A DNA stretch of 32,256 bases, from contig JBGPKH010000018.1 of assembly GCA_041485845.1 (NCBI GenBank), positions 1 through 32,256 of the forward strand, in the 5' to 3' direction. This document shows positions 20,741 through 28,016 of the stretch, piece after piece. How positions within the stretch are numbered: the first letter of the stretch is position 1; every line of letters starts with the position of its first letter. The translations under genes and the position numbers were made by a program. The notes below the pieces were generated by a model. The model made no database searches, was not told the origin of the DNA, and was given only the letters and a program-made list of their open reading frames with translations. Origin of the DNA: OMOG01 sp041485845. GTDB taxonomy: Bacteria > Acidobacteriota > Terriglobia > Bryobacterales > Bryobacteraceae.

Positions 20741-21229
20741 ATGATGCGGAAGATCCTGTATTGCGCGTCCGCTCTCGCGATGGCGGCATTGGCCTGGGGT
20801 GCGGAGACCCCCGCCCCGGCGACTTCAACCCCCGCCAAGAAAGCCGCGACGAAAAAGAAACGCACGGTCCCCGCAAAATCCGGGGCTTCGTCCAGAACGA
20901 CTGCGACTCGCCCGGGGTCGAACGCCCGGACCACGGCATCCCGGCAGGGAAAGAAGCCCGCTCCCCGCACCACGTGGCGCAACCGCCAGACGGTACCTAC
21001 CGCGGAGCGCTACAAGGAGATCCAGGACGCCCTGGTGGCCAAAGGCTACCTGAAACCCGAAGCCGCCGCCGGTGCCTGGAGCGAGTCCTCCACCGACGCG
21101 CTCAAGCGGTTCCAGGCCGACCAGAACCTGGAATCCACGGGCAAGATCAACTCGCTCTCGCTGATCGCTCTCGGACTGGGGCCCAGGCGCGATCCGGCGC
21201 CAGCGCCGCCCAAACCGCCCGCGCAGTAG
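20741..21229 (+). CDS. Small exported peptidoglycan-binding-domain protein
   Basis: A 162-residue protein with a signal peptide (MMRKILYCASALAMAALAWG, cleavage near residue 20). A basic, Ala/Thr/Pro/Lys/Arg-rich low-complexity linker runs to about residue 85. A PG_binding_1-like three-helix domain covers about 90-148 (YKEIQDALVAKGYLKPEA, then W-S-E-S-S-T-D-A-L-K-R-F-Q and GKINSLSLIALGLG). A short Pro-rich tail follows. It probably sits in the periplasm and binds peptidoglycan; no catalytic domain is attached. ATG 20741 and ATG 20744 are equally possible and neither has a good ribosome binding site. An AT-rich ataaaatag at 20721-20729 may be the -10. A pair of hairpins begins right after the stop. 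Confidence 0.85.
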   Translation: MMRKILYCASALAMAALAWGAETPAPATSTPAKKAATKKKRTVPAKSGASSRTTATRPGSNARTTASRQGKKPAPRTTWRNRQTVPTAERYKEIQDALVAKGYLKPEAAAGAWSESSTDALKRFQADQNLESTGKINSLSLIALGLGPRRDPAPAPPKPPAQ

Positions 21230-21233
21230 TGGG

Positions 21234-21269
21234 GCAGGTTGTCAACCTGCGGCCGATTGACAATCGGCC
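21234..21269. repeat. Tandem short palindromes (REP-like) after the peptidoglycan-binding gene
   Basis: Two perfect hairpins stand side by side. GCAGGTT-gtc-AACCTGC is at 21234-21250 and GGCCGATT-gac-AATCGGCC at 21251-21269, both with 3-base loops. They begin 4 bases after the stop codon. The next stable reading on the other side is convergent, so they can act as a two-way terminator or be a dispersed palindromic element. A similar paired-hairpin layout follows the dipeptidase at 29352. Confidence 0.7.
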
Positions 21270-21285
21270 TTAGCTTTCCGATTGC

Positions 21286-21511
21286 TTACCGCGCGCCGCT
21301 TCCCGAAAACGGCGCCTGTCCAAGCTTGTCCCGGCCCTCGGTGATGAGCACCGTCTGGTTGACCGTGACGTTCGTCCACGACTGCTTCTCTCCGCTGGGC
21401 CACCGCACCTCGATCCGATCGGCTCTATCGGCTTTGCCGACGCCGAAATAGAGCGTAAAGGCGATCTGCCAGCAGTAACTCCCGCCGCTCACCACGTCGG
21501 CGATCTGCTTA
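21286..21511 (-). pseudogene. C-terminal remnant of a CRTAC1-family gene (UnbV_ASPIC end)
   Basis: Reading on the minus strand gives QIADVVSGGSYCWQ, LYFGVGKADRADRIEVRWPSG and VNQTVLITEG before the stop. This is the end of the UnbV/ASPIC domain seen complete in the three plus-strand paralogues. Only about the last 70 residues remain, and the rest of the propeller is gone. It is joined in frame to a piece of a Ser/Thr kinase gene at 21512. It cannot be functional in this form. Confidence 0.75.
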
Positions 21512-21639
21512 CGGCGGCCCATTTCCAATGCCTCGCCGTTCCGCTCGAGTTTTTGCAGCGCCAGCGCAAGGGCCGGCCCGGTGTAGGCGGTCTCCGAATC
21601 CACCATGTCGCGCCTGGCCCCGATTTCCAGAGCTTTGCG
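21512..21639 (-). repeat. 128-nt near-identical copy of the second kinase gene
   Basis: This block matches 25097-25224 at 126 of 128 positions (differences at 21517 and 21545), in the same orientation and 3585 bases away. It encodes KALEIGARRDMVDSETAYTG and LALALQKLERNGEALEMGRR, part of the TPR region of that kinase. The near identity shows a recent copying event. The copy sits between remnants of unrelated genes. Confidence 0.95.
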
Positions 21640-21706
21640 ATTCTCCGAGGACCTGCGGCGCGCCCCGCAATCGGGAGCATCCGCCATCCCGGCGAACCCG
21701 CCTCCA
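21640..21706 (-). pseudogene. Possible first codons of a lost gene after the TPR remnant
   Basis: On the minus strand, directly after the TPR remnant stop, comes GGAGG, then ATG (at about 21690) opening MADAPDCGARRRSSENR before the sequence runs into the copied kinase block. The ribosome-site/ATG layout suggests the start of the next gene of an old operon, probably the CRTAC1-like gene whose tail remains at 21286-21511. It is too short to prove. Confidence 0.3.
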
Positions 21707-21856
21707 TCAGCGGCCCCCCAGTTGCTGAAGCGCTCGCGCCGCTTCCTGCGCGACCGCCCGATCGCTCCCTGCGATGGCCTGGCGCAGATGTTCCCTGGCG
21801 CCGGGGATGTCTCCTTGCGCCGCCAGGACGTTGCCCCGCGGGCAGATGGCCGGGGG
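21707..21856 (-). pseudogene. C-terminal remnant of a TPR protein
   Basis: Forty-nine sense codons on the minus strand end in TGA at 21709-21707. The product reads GNVLAAQGDIPGAREHLRQA and AVAQEAARALQQLGGR, a classic last TPR unit and capping helix. An in-frame TAG lies directly upstream and no start codon or ribosome site is present. With the following CRTAC1 remnant it repeats the TPR-then-CRTAC1 order of the intact operon at 9355-17540, in decayed form. Confidence 0.65.
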
Positions 21857-21974
21857 CTAGCGCTGGCCACCGAGTGGGGTGTGTCGGACCACAACCGGCG
21901 GGTCACGTACTATCAACTCGCGCCCCCGGCCCCCGGCCCCTGGCTCTGCTATACTTCCGGCCAAGGAGTTCGAA

Positions 21975-23621
21975 ATGCTCTTCCTTCGCTTTTGGACGCC
22001 CCTGCTTTTGTGCCTGTCGGCATACGCCGCCGGAGACGCCCGGTCCACGCCGCAGACCGCACAAGACGCGGAACGGAAAGCCGACCGCTTGACGGCCCCG
22101 CTGGCCATCCAGTTCCGGATGTATGCAGCCCAGGCCTTGCAGGCGCGCTACCCCGAGCTCGCCCGCAAGTTCGTCGACGTCACGCTGGAACAACTGCGCG
22201 CCGGCAAGGACCCGAACGTCGGACCCAGCGTGATCCGGGCTCTGGCCGAGCTCGCTCCGAACGACGCGATCGCTACGCTGCCGGGGGCCGCGCCTGCCGG
22301 CATACCCGCGCTCATCGGCGCGCTGGCGCAGTCCAACCACACGGAGATCGCCCTGACGCTGTATCGATCGTCGCTCTCCGAGGGCAAGGTCGGGGTGCGC
22401 GCGGTCTCGCCGCTGATCGGTCCACTCACTCGGGAGAAGCCCGCCGTAGCCGCCCAACTGTTCCAGGAATCCGTGGCCGCCTTCTCGTTCGACGACCTCG
22501 AACCGTGGGACGCCTGGTGGCTCATCACCACCGCGGGCTCGGCCGCTTCCGCCTCTCCGAGCGCGGCCGCCGATCTCTACGAGCGCATACTCACCGCGGC
22601 ATCCGCGCCGGGCTACGGCGAAAAGTCCAAGAGCAGCGTGACGGCAACCTTCCAGATCGGCGCCGCCACGGTCGCCACCACCAATTCCCGCGACACCTTG
22701 CTGTTGGCTGCCGCCGGGCGCCTCCACGCGTTGGCGCCGGAGCGGCTGGAGAAGTTCAAGCCCGTCTTGAGCCGCTGGGATGTTGCGAGCCCGGTCACGC
22801 TGCGCGGATACAATCTCAGACCCCCGGGCGCTCCCCTACCCAACGCAGCCGATTCGACCGCCGTCACCGCCTCGATCCGGCAAAGCCTCTCGCAATTCCG
22901 CGGCAAGCCCACCGATGCCGACCGCGCGAAGCTGGCCCTTACCACCGCCGCGCAGGTGCGCACACTCCCCGGCGGCGCGGAGAAGCTCAGCCTGGCCCGG
23001 AGTCTGTGCAATCTTTCCACCGAGGGCGACCTCGGCAAGGAGGCGTTAACCGCCGTGGCAATCGCCCTGGCGCAAGCCATTCGCGAGACCAAGGCCGATT
23101 CCGGCGCGTGGCTCGAGCTGGCCAGCCTGGTGCGCTACGAACACGTTCCCGCACCGTATTCCGACCCCGCGCTCGATGCCGCCGGCGCCGTGCTGGCACT
23201 GCGCGAAACCGTGGCGCAGGAAAGCGGATTCACGCTCACCGGCCTGGACGGCAAGGCCTATTCACTGTCTGCCCTGCGCGGCCGCGTGGTGCTGCTGAAC
23301 TTTTGGGCCACGTGGTGCACGCCCTGCCGCAAAGAAATGCCGGATATGGAAAAGCTCTATCGCTCTTTCGAGAAGCAGGGGTTCACCGTGCTGGGGGTGT
23401 CGGATGAGGAGCGCGACGTGGTCACCGGCTTTCTCCAAAAGCAGAATTACACTTTCCCTATTCTGCTCGACCCCGGCCGCAAGGTCCACACCGCCTTCGC
23501 CGTGGAGGGCATTCCGAAGAGCTTCCTCTTCGATCGCCAGGGAAAGCTCGTGGCGCAAGCCATCGATATGCGCACGGAGCGCCAGTTCCTGGAGATGCTG
23601 AAGGGGGCCGGGCTGGAGTAG
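21975..23621 (+). CDS. TlpA-like thioredoxin-fold protein with long N-terminal domain
   Basis: A 548-residue exported thiol-disulfide protein. Residues 1-20 are a signal peptide (MLFLRFWTPLLLCLSAYAAG). Residues 25-410 are an Ala-rich, mostly helical region with no family I can name. The last 130 residues are a TlpA/ResA-type thioredoxin domain: SGFTLTGLDGKAYSLSALRG, then NFWATWCTPC with the redox pair Cys448 and Cys451, and the cis-Pro region GIPKSFLFDRQG. It probably reduces or transfers disulfides in the periplasm. The ATG at 21975 follows AAGGAG (21963-21968) at proper spacing. The gene stands alone, with decayed genes on both sides on the opposite strand. Confidence 0.9.
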   Translation: MLFLRFWTPLLLCLSAYAAGDARSTPQTAQDAERKADRLTAPLAIQFRMYAAQALQARYPELARKFVDVTLEQLRAGKDPNVGPSVIRALAELAPNDAIATLPGAAPAGIPALIGALAQSNHTEIALTLYRSSLSEGKVGVRAVSPLIGPLTREKPAVAAQLFQESVAAFSFDDLEPWDAWWLITTAGSAASASPSAAADLYERILTAASAPGYGEKSKSSVTATFQIGAATVATTNSRDTLLLAAAGRLHALAPERLEKFKPVLSRWDVASPVTLRGYNLRPPGAPLPNAADSTAVTASIRQSLSQFRGKPTDADRAKLALTTAAQVRTLPGGAEKLSLARSLCNLSTEGDLGKEALTAVAIALAQAIRETKADSGAWLELASLVRYEHVPAPYSDPALDAAGAVLALRETVAQESGFTLTGLDGKAYSLSALRGRVVLLNFWATWCTPCRKEMPDMEKLYRSFEKQGFTVLGVSDEERDVVTGFLQKQNYTFPILLDPGRKVHTAFAVEGIPKSFLFDRQGKLVAQAIDMRTERQFLEMLKGAGLE

Positions 23622-23629
23622 CCAGCTTG

Positions 23630-24020
23630 CAGGAGGTCGTACGGTTCGTCGAACCGCGACTCGTACGCCACCCACGTCGTCAGCCAGACGGCCGATAGTT
23701 CGCGAGCTTGCGCCGAATCGCCCGGCGATCTGGCGGCAATCCGGACCGTATCGTTCGGTGTTGACGATGTGCTGGTGCCAGAATTCGTCGACCTCCAGAG
23801 GGGGAGCCGCCTTGCCTTCCGGCATCGTCGCCTGGAGACAGAAGAAGCGCCGGCAGCGATGTTCCGCCTTGGCCTCCCGCTCCGCGGTCCGGCCTGTGTA
23901 ATTCACGAGTTGCGTGACCACGGGGCTGAGGTCCATGAAGGCGACACGGTTCCAGAGGTCCCGATCGATTGGGGGAACGGGCGCGAGCGGAACCGGCTCG
24001 ATCGCGCCGCGGCGCATCAT
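23630..24020 (-). pseudogene. Frameshifted GRDP-like (glycine-rich-domain-protein-like) gene
   Basis: Read from ATG 24020 the minus strand gives MDLSPVVTQLVNYTGRTAER, FFCLQATMPEGKAAPPLEVD and EFWHQHIVNTERYGPDCRQI. The pattern E-V-D-x-x-W-H-x-H-I...Y...C is typical of GRDP-like (DUF1399-like) proteins. After IAGRF (about 23712) the expected family sequence is lost in this frame. It reappears in another frame as ARELSAVWLTTWVAYESRFD down to about 23630. The overlap IAGRF / SPGDS suggests a small deletion. Upstream, the frame joins the Nif11-like segment. The function of the family in bacteria is unclear. Confidence 0.55.
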
Positions 24021-24199
24021 GTGCGGCGCCGGCGCCCGGGCGTTGCGCGCGCCAAACGCCGCGCGCAGCTCGCGGGCTCACCCGCGCGCTCCGGCAATTC
24101 CGCCAGGCCCTGGTAATTGCCGGCGTTTCTCATTTCCCCGGCCAGGCCGGAATCCGCCTGGGCCTTTTTGAAGAACCCCGCGACATTGGGTGTGAGCAT
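24017..24199 (-). pseudogene. Nif11-like N-terminal segment, frameshifted
   Basis: ATG 24199, preceded by GGGAGAG at good spacing, opens MLTPNVAGFFKKAQADSGLA, GEMRNAGNYQGLAELPERAG. This resembles the Nif11 leader-domain pattern (F..K...D..L...L..A.....L..LA..AG). The open frame ends after 60 codons with an Arg-rich tail. The expected continuation is in another frame as ARELRAAFGARNARAPAPH leading straight into MMRRGAIEP of the GRDP-like part. So a one-base loss near 24075 probably split one gene with a Nif11-like N-terminus. It starts 27 bases after the repeat-peptide gene. An alternative is that the 60-residue ORF is real and coupled to ATG 24020 by ATGA. Confidence 0.5.
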
Positions 24200-24226
24200 T
24201 GGTCTCTCCCGCCGGAGCCTTCCCTG

Positions 24227-24556
24227 TCAGATGCAAGGTTGGAAGCTGCGCCCGGCAAGCAGCCCGGTCCGTACCCGCAGCGCGTCCGAGACGATCTCCA
24301 ACTCCGCGTCCTCGATCTCGATCGCGGCATTCGGATTCACCGCCGGCAGTGCGCCGGCGAGGGTCTCGTTGTGGTTCTGGGTCAAAGCGCCGGCCTTCAC
24401 CGCGCTCTTCACGCGCAGCCCGCCGGCGAGGGTTTCGTTGTGGTTGGTGACCAAACCGCCGGCCTTCACCGCGCTCTTCACGCGCAGTCCGCTGGCGAGG
24501 GTTTCGTTGTGGTTCTGGGTCAAAGCACCCGCCTTCAAATTCGTTTTCGTTTGCAT
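24227..24556 (-). CDS. Small protein with three 23-residue NHNETLA repeats (possible RiPP precursor-like)
   Basis: A 109-residue protein with no signal peptide or membrane segment. Three tandem 23-residue units fill residues 6-74, each with K-A-G-x-L-x-x-N-H-N-E-T-L-A; in the first two this is followed by x-G-L-R-V-K-S-A. A last, different part is acidic (AIEIEDAELEIVSDALRVR) and ends in PCI. At DNA level the units have a 69-nt period (24356, 24425, 24494) and most bases are shared. ATG 24556 is chosen because AAAGGAG lies 8 bases upstream. It is co-directional with the sigma factor and kinase behind it and is followed 27 bases later by a Nif11-like segment. I cannot assign a family with certainty. 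Repeated short motifs with conserved His/Asn/Glu/Thr next to a Nif11-like sequence would fit a peptide-precursor role, but that is inference. Confidence 0.75.
   Translation of the reverse strand: MQTKTNLKAGALTQNHNETLASGLRVKSAVKAGGLVTNHNETLAGGLRVKSAVKAGALTQNHNETLAGALPAVNPNAAIEIEDAELEIVSDALRVRTGLLAGRSFQPCI
24356..24550 (-). repeat. 69-nt tandem coding repeats of the NHNETLA protein
   Basis: Units begin (plus coordinates) at 24356, 24425 and 24494, each opening with ggcgaggg and containing cgttgtggtt. The first two full units differ at roughly nine positions; the third loses similarity after about 42 bases. The period is exactly 23 codons, so the frame is kept. Confidence 0.9.
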
Positions 24557-24678
24557 TGTGGTTTCTCCTTTTGTCGTTGTGTTCGTGGTTGGGGGAGGCC
24601 TTACTGCCTGTCCCACTCACATAGGCGCAGGTTTCGGGAAAAACCCATCAAGAAAAAATGACGCGTGGTTTATCGCGA

Positions 24679-27198
24679 CTAAGGACGAGAAGGTGTATGG
24701 GCCAGAGCGGCGTCGCAGCGAGAGACGGCCCGGGCCGCCTGTTCGCGCCGCTGGCGGTCGAAGCTGGTGGAGACCGCCGTGCGCGGCCACGCGCTCCAAA
24801 TGTCGAGACTCTTCCGATACCACTCGCGGGCCTGAGCGCGATCCCGCCGCTCGTACCAGCGGCCGAGGTTCTCGTAGCAGTCGGCCAGGTCGCGGTACAG
24901 CACCAGGTCCGACGGCCGTGACCGTAACAGATCCTGGCCCAACGCGACCGCCTCGTGGTAATGATCGAGTGCCGCGCGGTAATCGCGCATGGCCAACGAC
25001 ATTTCGCCAATCCGGTTGTGGATGCGGAGGAGTTCCAGCACCATGTCGCTGCGCCCCTGCTCGCGCTCCATTCTGCGGCCTTGCGCCTGGACCGCGCGGC
25101 GACCCATTTCCAATGCCTCGCCGTTCCGCCCGAGTTTTTGCAGCGCCAGCGCAAGGGCCGGCCCGGTGTAGGCGGTCTCCGAATCCACCATGTCGCGCCT
25201 GGCCCCGATTTCCAGAGCTTTGCGGCAGCGTTCGACGACACGTAGAGGATCGCTCCCCGACATCATGATGCAGGTGTCGCGCACCGCAATCACCAGGTCC
25301 CCAAGAGCCATGCGGTCGCTCGCATCGGCCAACGACAGGGCCTCGGCGATGGCAACTACTTTCCCATTGAAGGCCAGCGCCGTCTGGCGATCTCCCAGGT
25401 TCAAATAGTCCGGGTGCCCCGCGATCCTGGAAAGCTGTTCGTAGCTGTTCATGAGATCGCGGCGCCTTAGCGCGTTAGCCGGCTGGCTGTTGGAGAGAGC
25501 CTCCTGGAGGGCCACCGCCTCGCGGATATGCTGCATGGCGGGCGCGAGGTCGCCGGCCGATTGCAGGCCGAGACTGACGCGGCGGTGACCTGTGGCGAGG
25601 GCCACGCGCGCGGCATCGCCGGAGTCTTGGAGACTCCAGCTCGTCGCGATGTCGAGCGTGCGCTGCCAGCTCGCCGCCGCGTCTGCGACGCGTCCCAGCA
25701 TCATCTCCACGTCGCCGCGATGGCCATAGAGGGTAATCAGCAACGGCGAATCCTCGGAGTTCCCCGGTTGCTTCCGGTACAGCGGATCGAGCAACTCCAG
25801 CGCACGGCCATAATGTTCCAGCCCCGCCTCGAGTCGCTGAACCCTCATCAGGTATCCGATGCGGTGATGCGCCACGGCGAGCATGCGCTGGATCCTGGGA
25901 TCGGCATCGCGCGCGCCCAACTGTTCGGCGATGGCCAGCGCTTTACGGTAGCTGACCAGCGCGGCGTCGAACTGGCCCAGGTTCGGCCGCGGGGCGTAGC
26001 CCTGCAGATCGCCGATCTTCAGGTATGCGTTGGCCAGTTCAAATTGCAACGAAGGGTCCCCGCCGGAGTCGCGCGCCAGGCTGTTGAGGTACAGCAGCGC
26101 CTTCCGCACCATGGCTTCCCGCGCGAGGGTGGCTCCCGGCAGCGTCTCGATCAGGTCGTGAATTTCAAAGAGAAAGGAATTGGCCAGTCCGCGGACTTCC
26201 TGGTAGCGGCGCGCGGCGCGACGCGCCTCGTAAGTGGAAAAGGCGATGCCGCCCACCAGGCTGGCAAACACCATCGCGGCGGCGATCACGGGCACGCGGT
26301 TGCGGCGGGCGAACTTGACGGCGCGATAGCGCAGAGTCTGCGGCCGCGCCAGTACCGGCAGGTCTTCCAGATAGCGCCGCAGGTCCTCGGAGAATTGCTG
26401 GACGGAGCCGTAGCGCTCGTGACGGTCCTTGCGCAGCGCGGTGAGCAGGATGTTGTCCAGGTCGCCGGCCAGCTCCGCGGGGGACGCCGGCGCGCTTGGC
26501 GTCGTTCGCGCCGCGACGCTCGGCGGGACAATCTCCTCCTCGCAGACGGCCTGCGCAACTGCCGCCGGCGTGAGCGTGGTGATGCGATGCGCGCGGCTGC
26601 CCGTGAGCAGCTCATAGAGGATCGTGCCCAGCGAATAGACGTCCGTGGCCGTGGTGATGGGCTCACCACGCACCTGCTCGGGGCTGGCATAGTCCGGGGT
26701 CAGAATCTGCATCCCGCCGCCGGTAATGGTGAATTGGCCGGCATCGTCGGGTCCCAGCAGCTTGGCGATGCCGAAGTCCAGCAGCTTGGGCGCGCCGTCC
26801 GCATCCACCAGGATGTTGCCCGGCTTGAGGTCGCGATGCACCACCAGGTTCTGATGGGCGCTCTCCACAGCGGCGCACACCTTGCGGAACAGCTCGATGC
26901 GGCGGCGCGCGGTCATCCCGCAATCGGCGCAGTAAGCCGTGATGGTCTTGCCTTGCACGTACTCCATCACCAGGAACGGGCGCCCATCGGCGGTGCTGCC
27001 GCCATCCAGGAGGCGCGCGATGTTGGGGTGGTCGAGGCGCGCCAGGATCTGGCGTTCGTTACGAAAGCGCCGGAGCAGCTCGGCAGTGTCCATGCCGCGC
27101 GTGACCAGCTTGATGGCCACCTGCTGGTGAAACTGGCCGTCGTCGCGCTCGGCCAGATAGACGGTGCCCATGCCGCCGCGGCCGATTTCGCGGACCAC
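24679..27198 (-). CDS. TPR-type membrane Ser/Thr protein kinase (start after an in-frame amber codon)
   Basis: A receptor-like kinase of 839 residues if begun at GTG 27198. The catalytic domain has GRGGMG at 6-11, VAIK Lys30, HRDLKPGN with Asp123, DFG at 141-143 and SPE at 172-174. A single transmembrane helix (about 302-322, VPVIAAAMVFASLVGG) is followed by an outside region with TPR-like helices. This is the common acidobacterial kinase layout. The true gene very probably began at ATG 27450; a TAG at 27225-27223 now splits it, in frame, eight codons before this GTG. Starting at GTG 27198 would lose the first beta-strand (GDRIGVYRVV) of the kinase, so activity is doubtful unless the amber codon is read through. 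A block at 25097-25224 has been copied to 21512-21639. Confidence 0.8.
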   Translation of the reverse strand: MVREIGRGGMGTVYLAERDDGQFHQQVAIKLVTRGMDTAELLRRFRNERQILARLDHPNIARLLDGGSTADGRPFLVMEYVQGKTITAYCADCGMTARRRIELFRKVCAAVESAHQNLVVHRDLKPGNILVDADGAPKLLDFGIAKLLGPDDAGQFTITGGGMQILTPDYASPEQVRGEPITTATDVYSLGTILYELLTGSRAHRITTLTPAAVAQAVCEEEIVPPSVAARTTPSAPASPAELAGDLDNILLTALRKDRHERYGSVQQFSEDLRRYLEDLPVLARPQTLRYRAVKFARRNRVPVIAAAMVFASLVGGIAFSTYEARRAARRYQEVRGLANSFLFEIHDLIETLPGATLAREAMVRKALLYLNSLARDSGGDPSLQFELANAYLKIGDLQGYAPRPNLGQFDAALVSYRKALAIAEQLGARDADPRIQRMLAVAHHRIGYLMRVQRLEAGLEHYGRALELLDPLYRKQPGNSEDSPLLITLYGHRGDVEMMLGRVADAAASWQRTLDIATSWSLQDSGDAARVALATGHRRVSLGLQSAGDLAPAMQHIREAVALQEALSNSQPANALRRRDLMNSYEQLSRIAGHPDYLNLGDRQTALAFNGKVVAIAEALSLADASDRMALGDLVIAVRDTCIMMSGSDPLRVVERCRKALEIGARRDMVDSETAYTGPALALALQKLGRNGEALEMGRRAVQAQGRRMEREQGRSDMVLELLRIHNRIGEMSLAMRDYRAALDHYHEAVALGQDLLRSRPSDLVLYRDLADCYENLGRWYERRDRAQAREWYRKSLDIWSAWPRTAVSTSFDRQRREQAARAVSRCDAALAHTPSRP

Positions 27199-27222
27199 GC
27201 GGTAGACGCCGATGCGATCGCC

Positions 27223-27450
27223 CTAGGCAAAGCCCAGTTGCTCGTCATGGAAAGAGTCGATGGAACGCTGCACCGCTCCGGCGATGGCCTTTTGAGCGGC
27301 GCCGTCGACCGCAAGGAAGGCCTCGACCTCGTCGCGCAGCGAGCGGTCATCGCCGCAGGCCTGCTCCAGAAAGGCGGCGCGCCCGGCTGCGTCCCGTTCG
27401 AGCGCTTCCTGGAGGATTCGATCGACGCGCTGCCAGCGCTCCGGACTCAT
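27223..27450 (-). pseudogene. N-terminal segment of the TPR kinase, cut by an amber codon
   Basis: ATG 27450 opens MSPERWQRVDRILQEALERD, AAGRAAFLEQACGDDRSLRD and EVEAFLAV, the helical N-terminal region that normally precedes the kinase domain in this acidobacterial family. After 75 codons, ending DEQLGFA, comes TAG (27225-27223). The same frame then continues GDRIGVYRVVREIGRGGMG, so one base change (for example from CAG, AAG or GAG) would restore the full 923-codon gene. The ATG overlaps the sigma-factor stop by four bases (ATGA), the usual coupling of this pair. Confidence 0.85.
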
Positions 27451-28016
27451 GCCGTCTCGCCGCCCATCCGGCGGTACAGCCAGAGCTGGGCGACGCGCGT
27501 CTCGCGCTCCACGGTGGCGGAAGAGAGGCCGAGGCTTTGCGCCACTTCTTCCACAGTCATCCCGCCGAAAAAGCGCAACTCGACGATCCGGCCTTTTCGC
27601 GCGTCCACCTCACCCAGCTTCGTCAGCGCGTCGTCCAGCGCGATCAACTCCTCGGGGCTTCGCGAGGCGGGCTCGACGATCTCCTCCAGAGTCACCTGCT
27701 GCGCGCCGCCGCCCCGTTTGACGGCGTGGTTCCGGCGTGCCCAGTCCACCAGGATCAGCCGCATCAGGTGGGCCGCCACCCGAAAGAAGTGATCGCGGCT
27801 CTCCCAATTGTGATGGTCCCGATCCACCAGCCGCAGGTAGGCCTCATGGACCAGGGCAGTGGGCTGAAGCGTGTGGCCGGGCCGCTCGTGCCTCAAGTAC
27901 CCGCCGGCCAGCTTACGCAGCTCCGCGTAGACCAGCGGCGTGAGTTGCTCCAGCGCCAGCTCGCTGCCGCCGCGCCACTCCAGGAGGAGGCGCGTGATCG
28001 GTTGCGTCGTGGACAT
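27447..28016 (-). CDS. ECF-type RNA polymerase sigma factor (acidobacterial kinase-linked group)
   Basis: A 189-residue sigma-70-family regulator. Region 2 covers about 15-95 (TPLVYAELRKLAGGYLR, HEAYLRLVD, FFRVAAHLMRLILVDWARR) and region 4 about 125-185 with the helix-turn-helix MTVEEVAQSLGLSSATVERE. The sequence is of the type often placed next to Ser/Thr kinases in acidobacteria and planctomycetes. ATG 28016 is chosen because it begins MSTTQPITRLLLEW; a TTG nine codons upstream would only add a non-conserved extension. The stop overlaps the kinase ATG by four bases. No anti-sigma gene is present, so control by the linked kinase is plausible, but it is inferred. Confidence 0.93.
   Translation of the reverse strand: MSTTQPITRLLLEWRGGSELALEQLTPLVYAELRKLAGGYLRHERPGHTLQPTALVHEAYLRLVDRDHHNWESRDHFFRVAAHLMRLILVDWARRNHAVKRGGGAQQVTLEEIVEPASRSPEELIALDDALTKLGEVDARKGRIVELRFFGGMTVEEVAQSLGLSSATVERETRVAQLWLYRRMGGETA

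Noticed and set aside
25528..27792. A 754-codon open frame on the plus strand
   Set aside because: Antisense to the TPR kinase and sigma factor genes, with no domain signature of its own.
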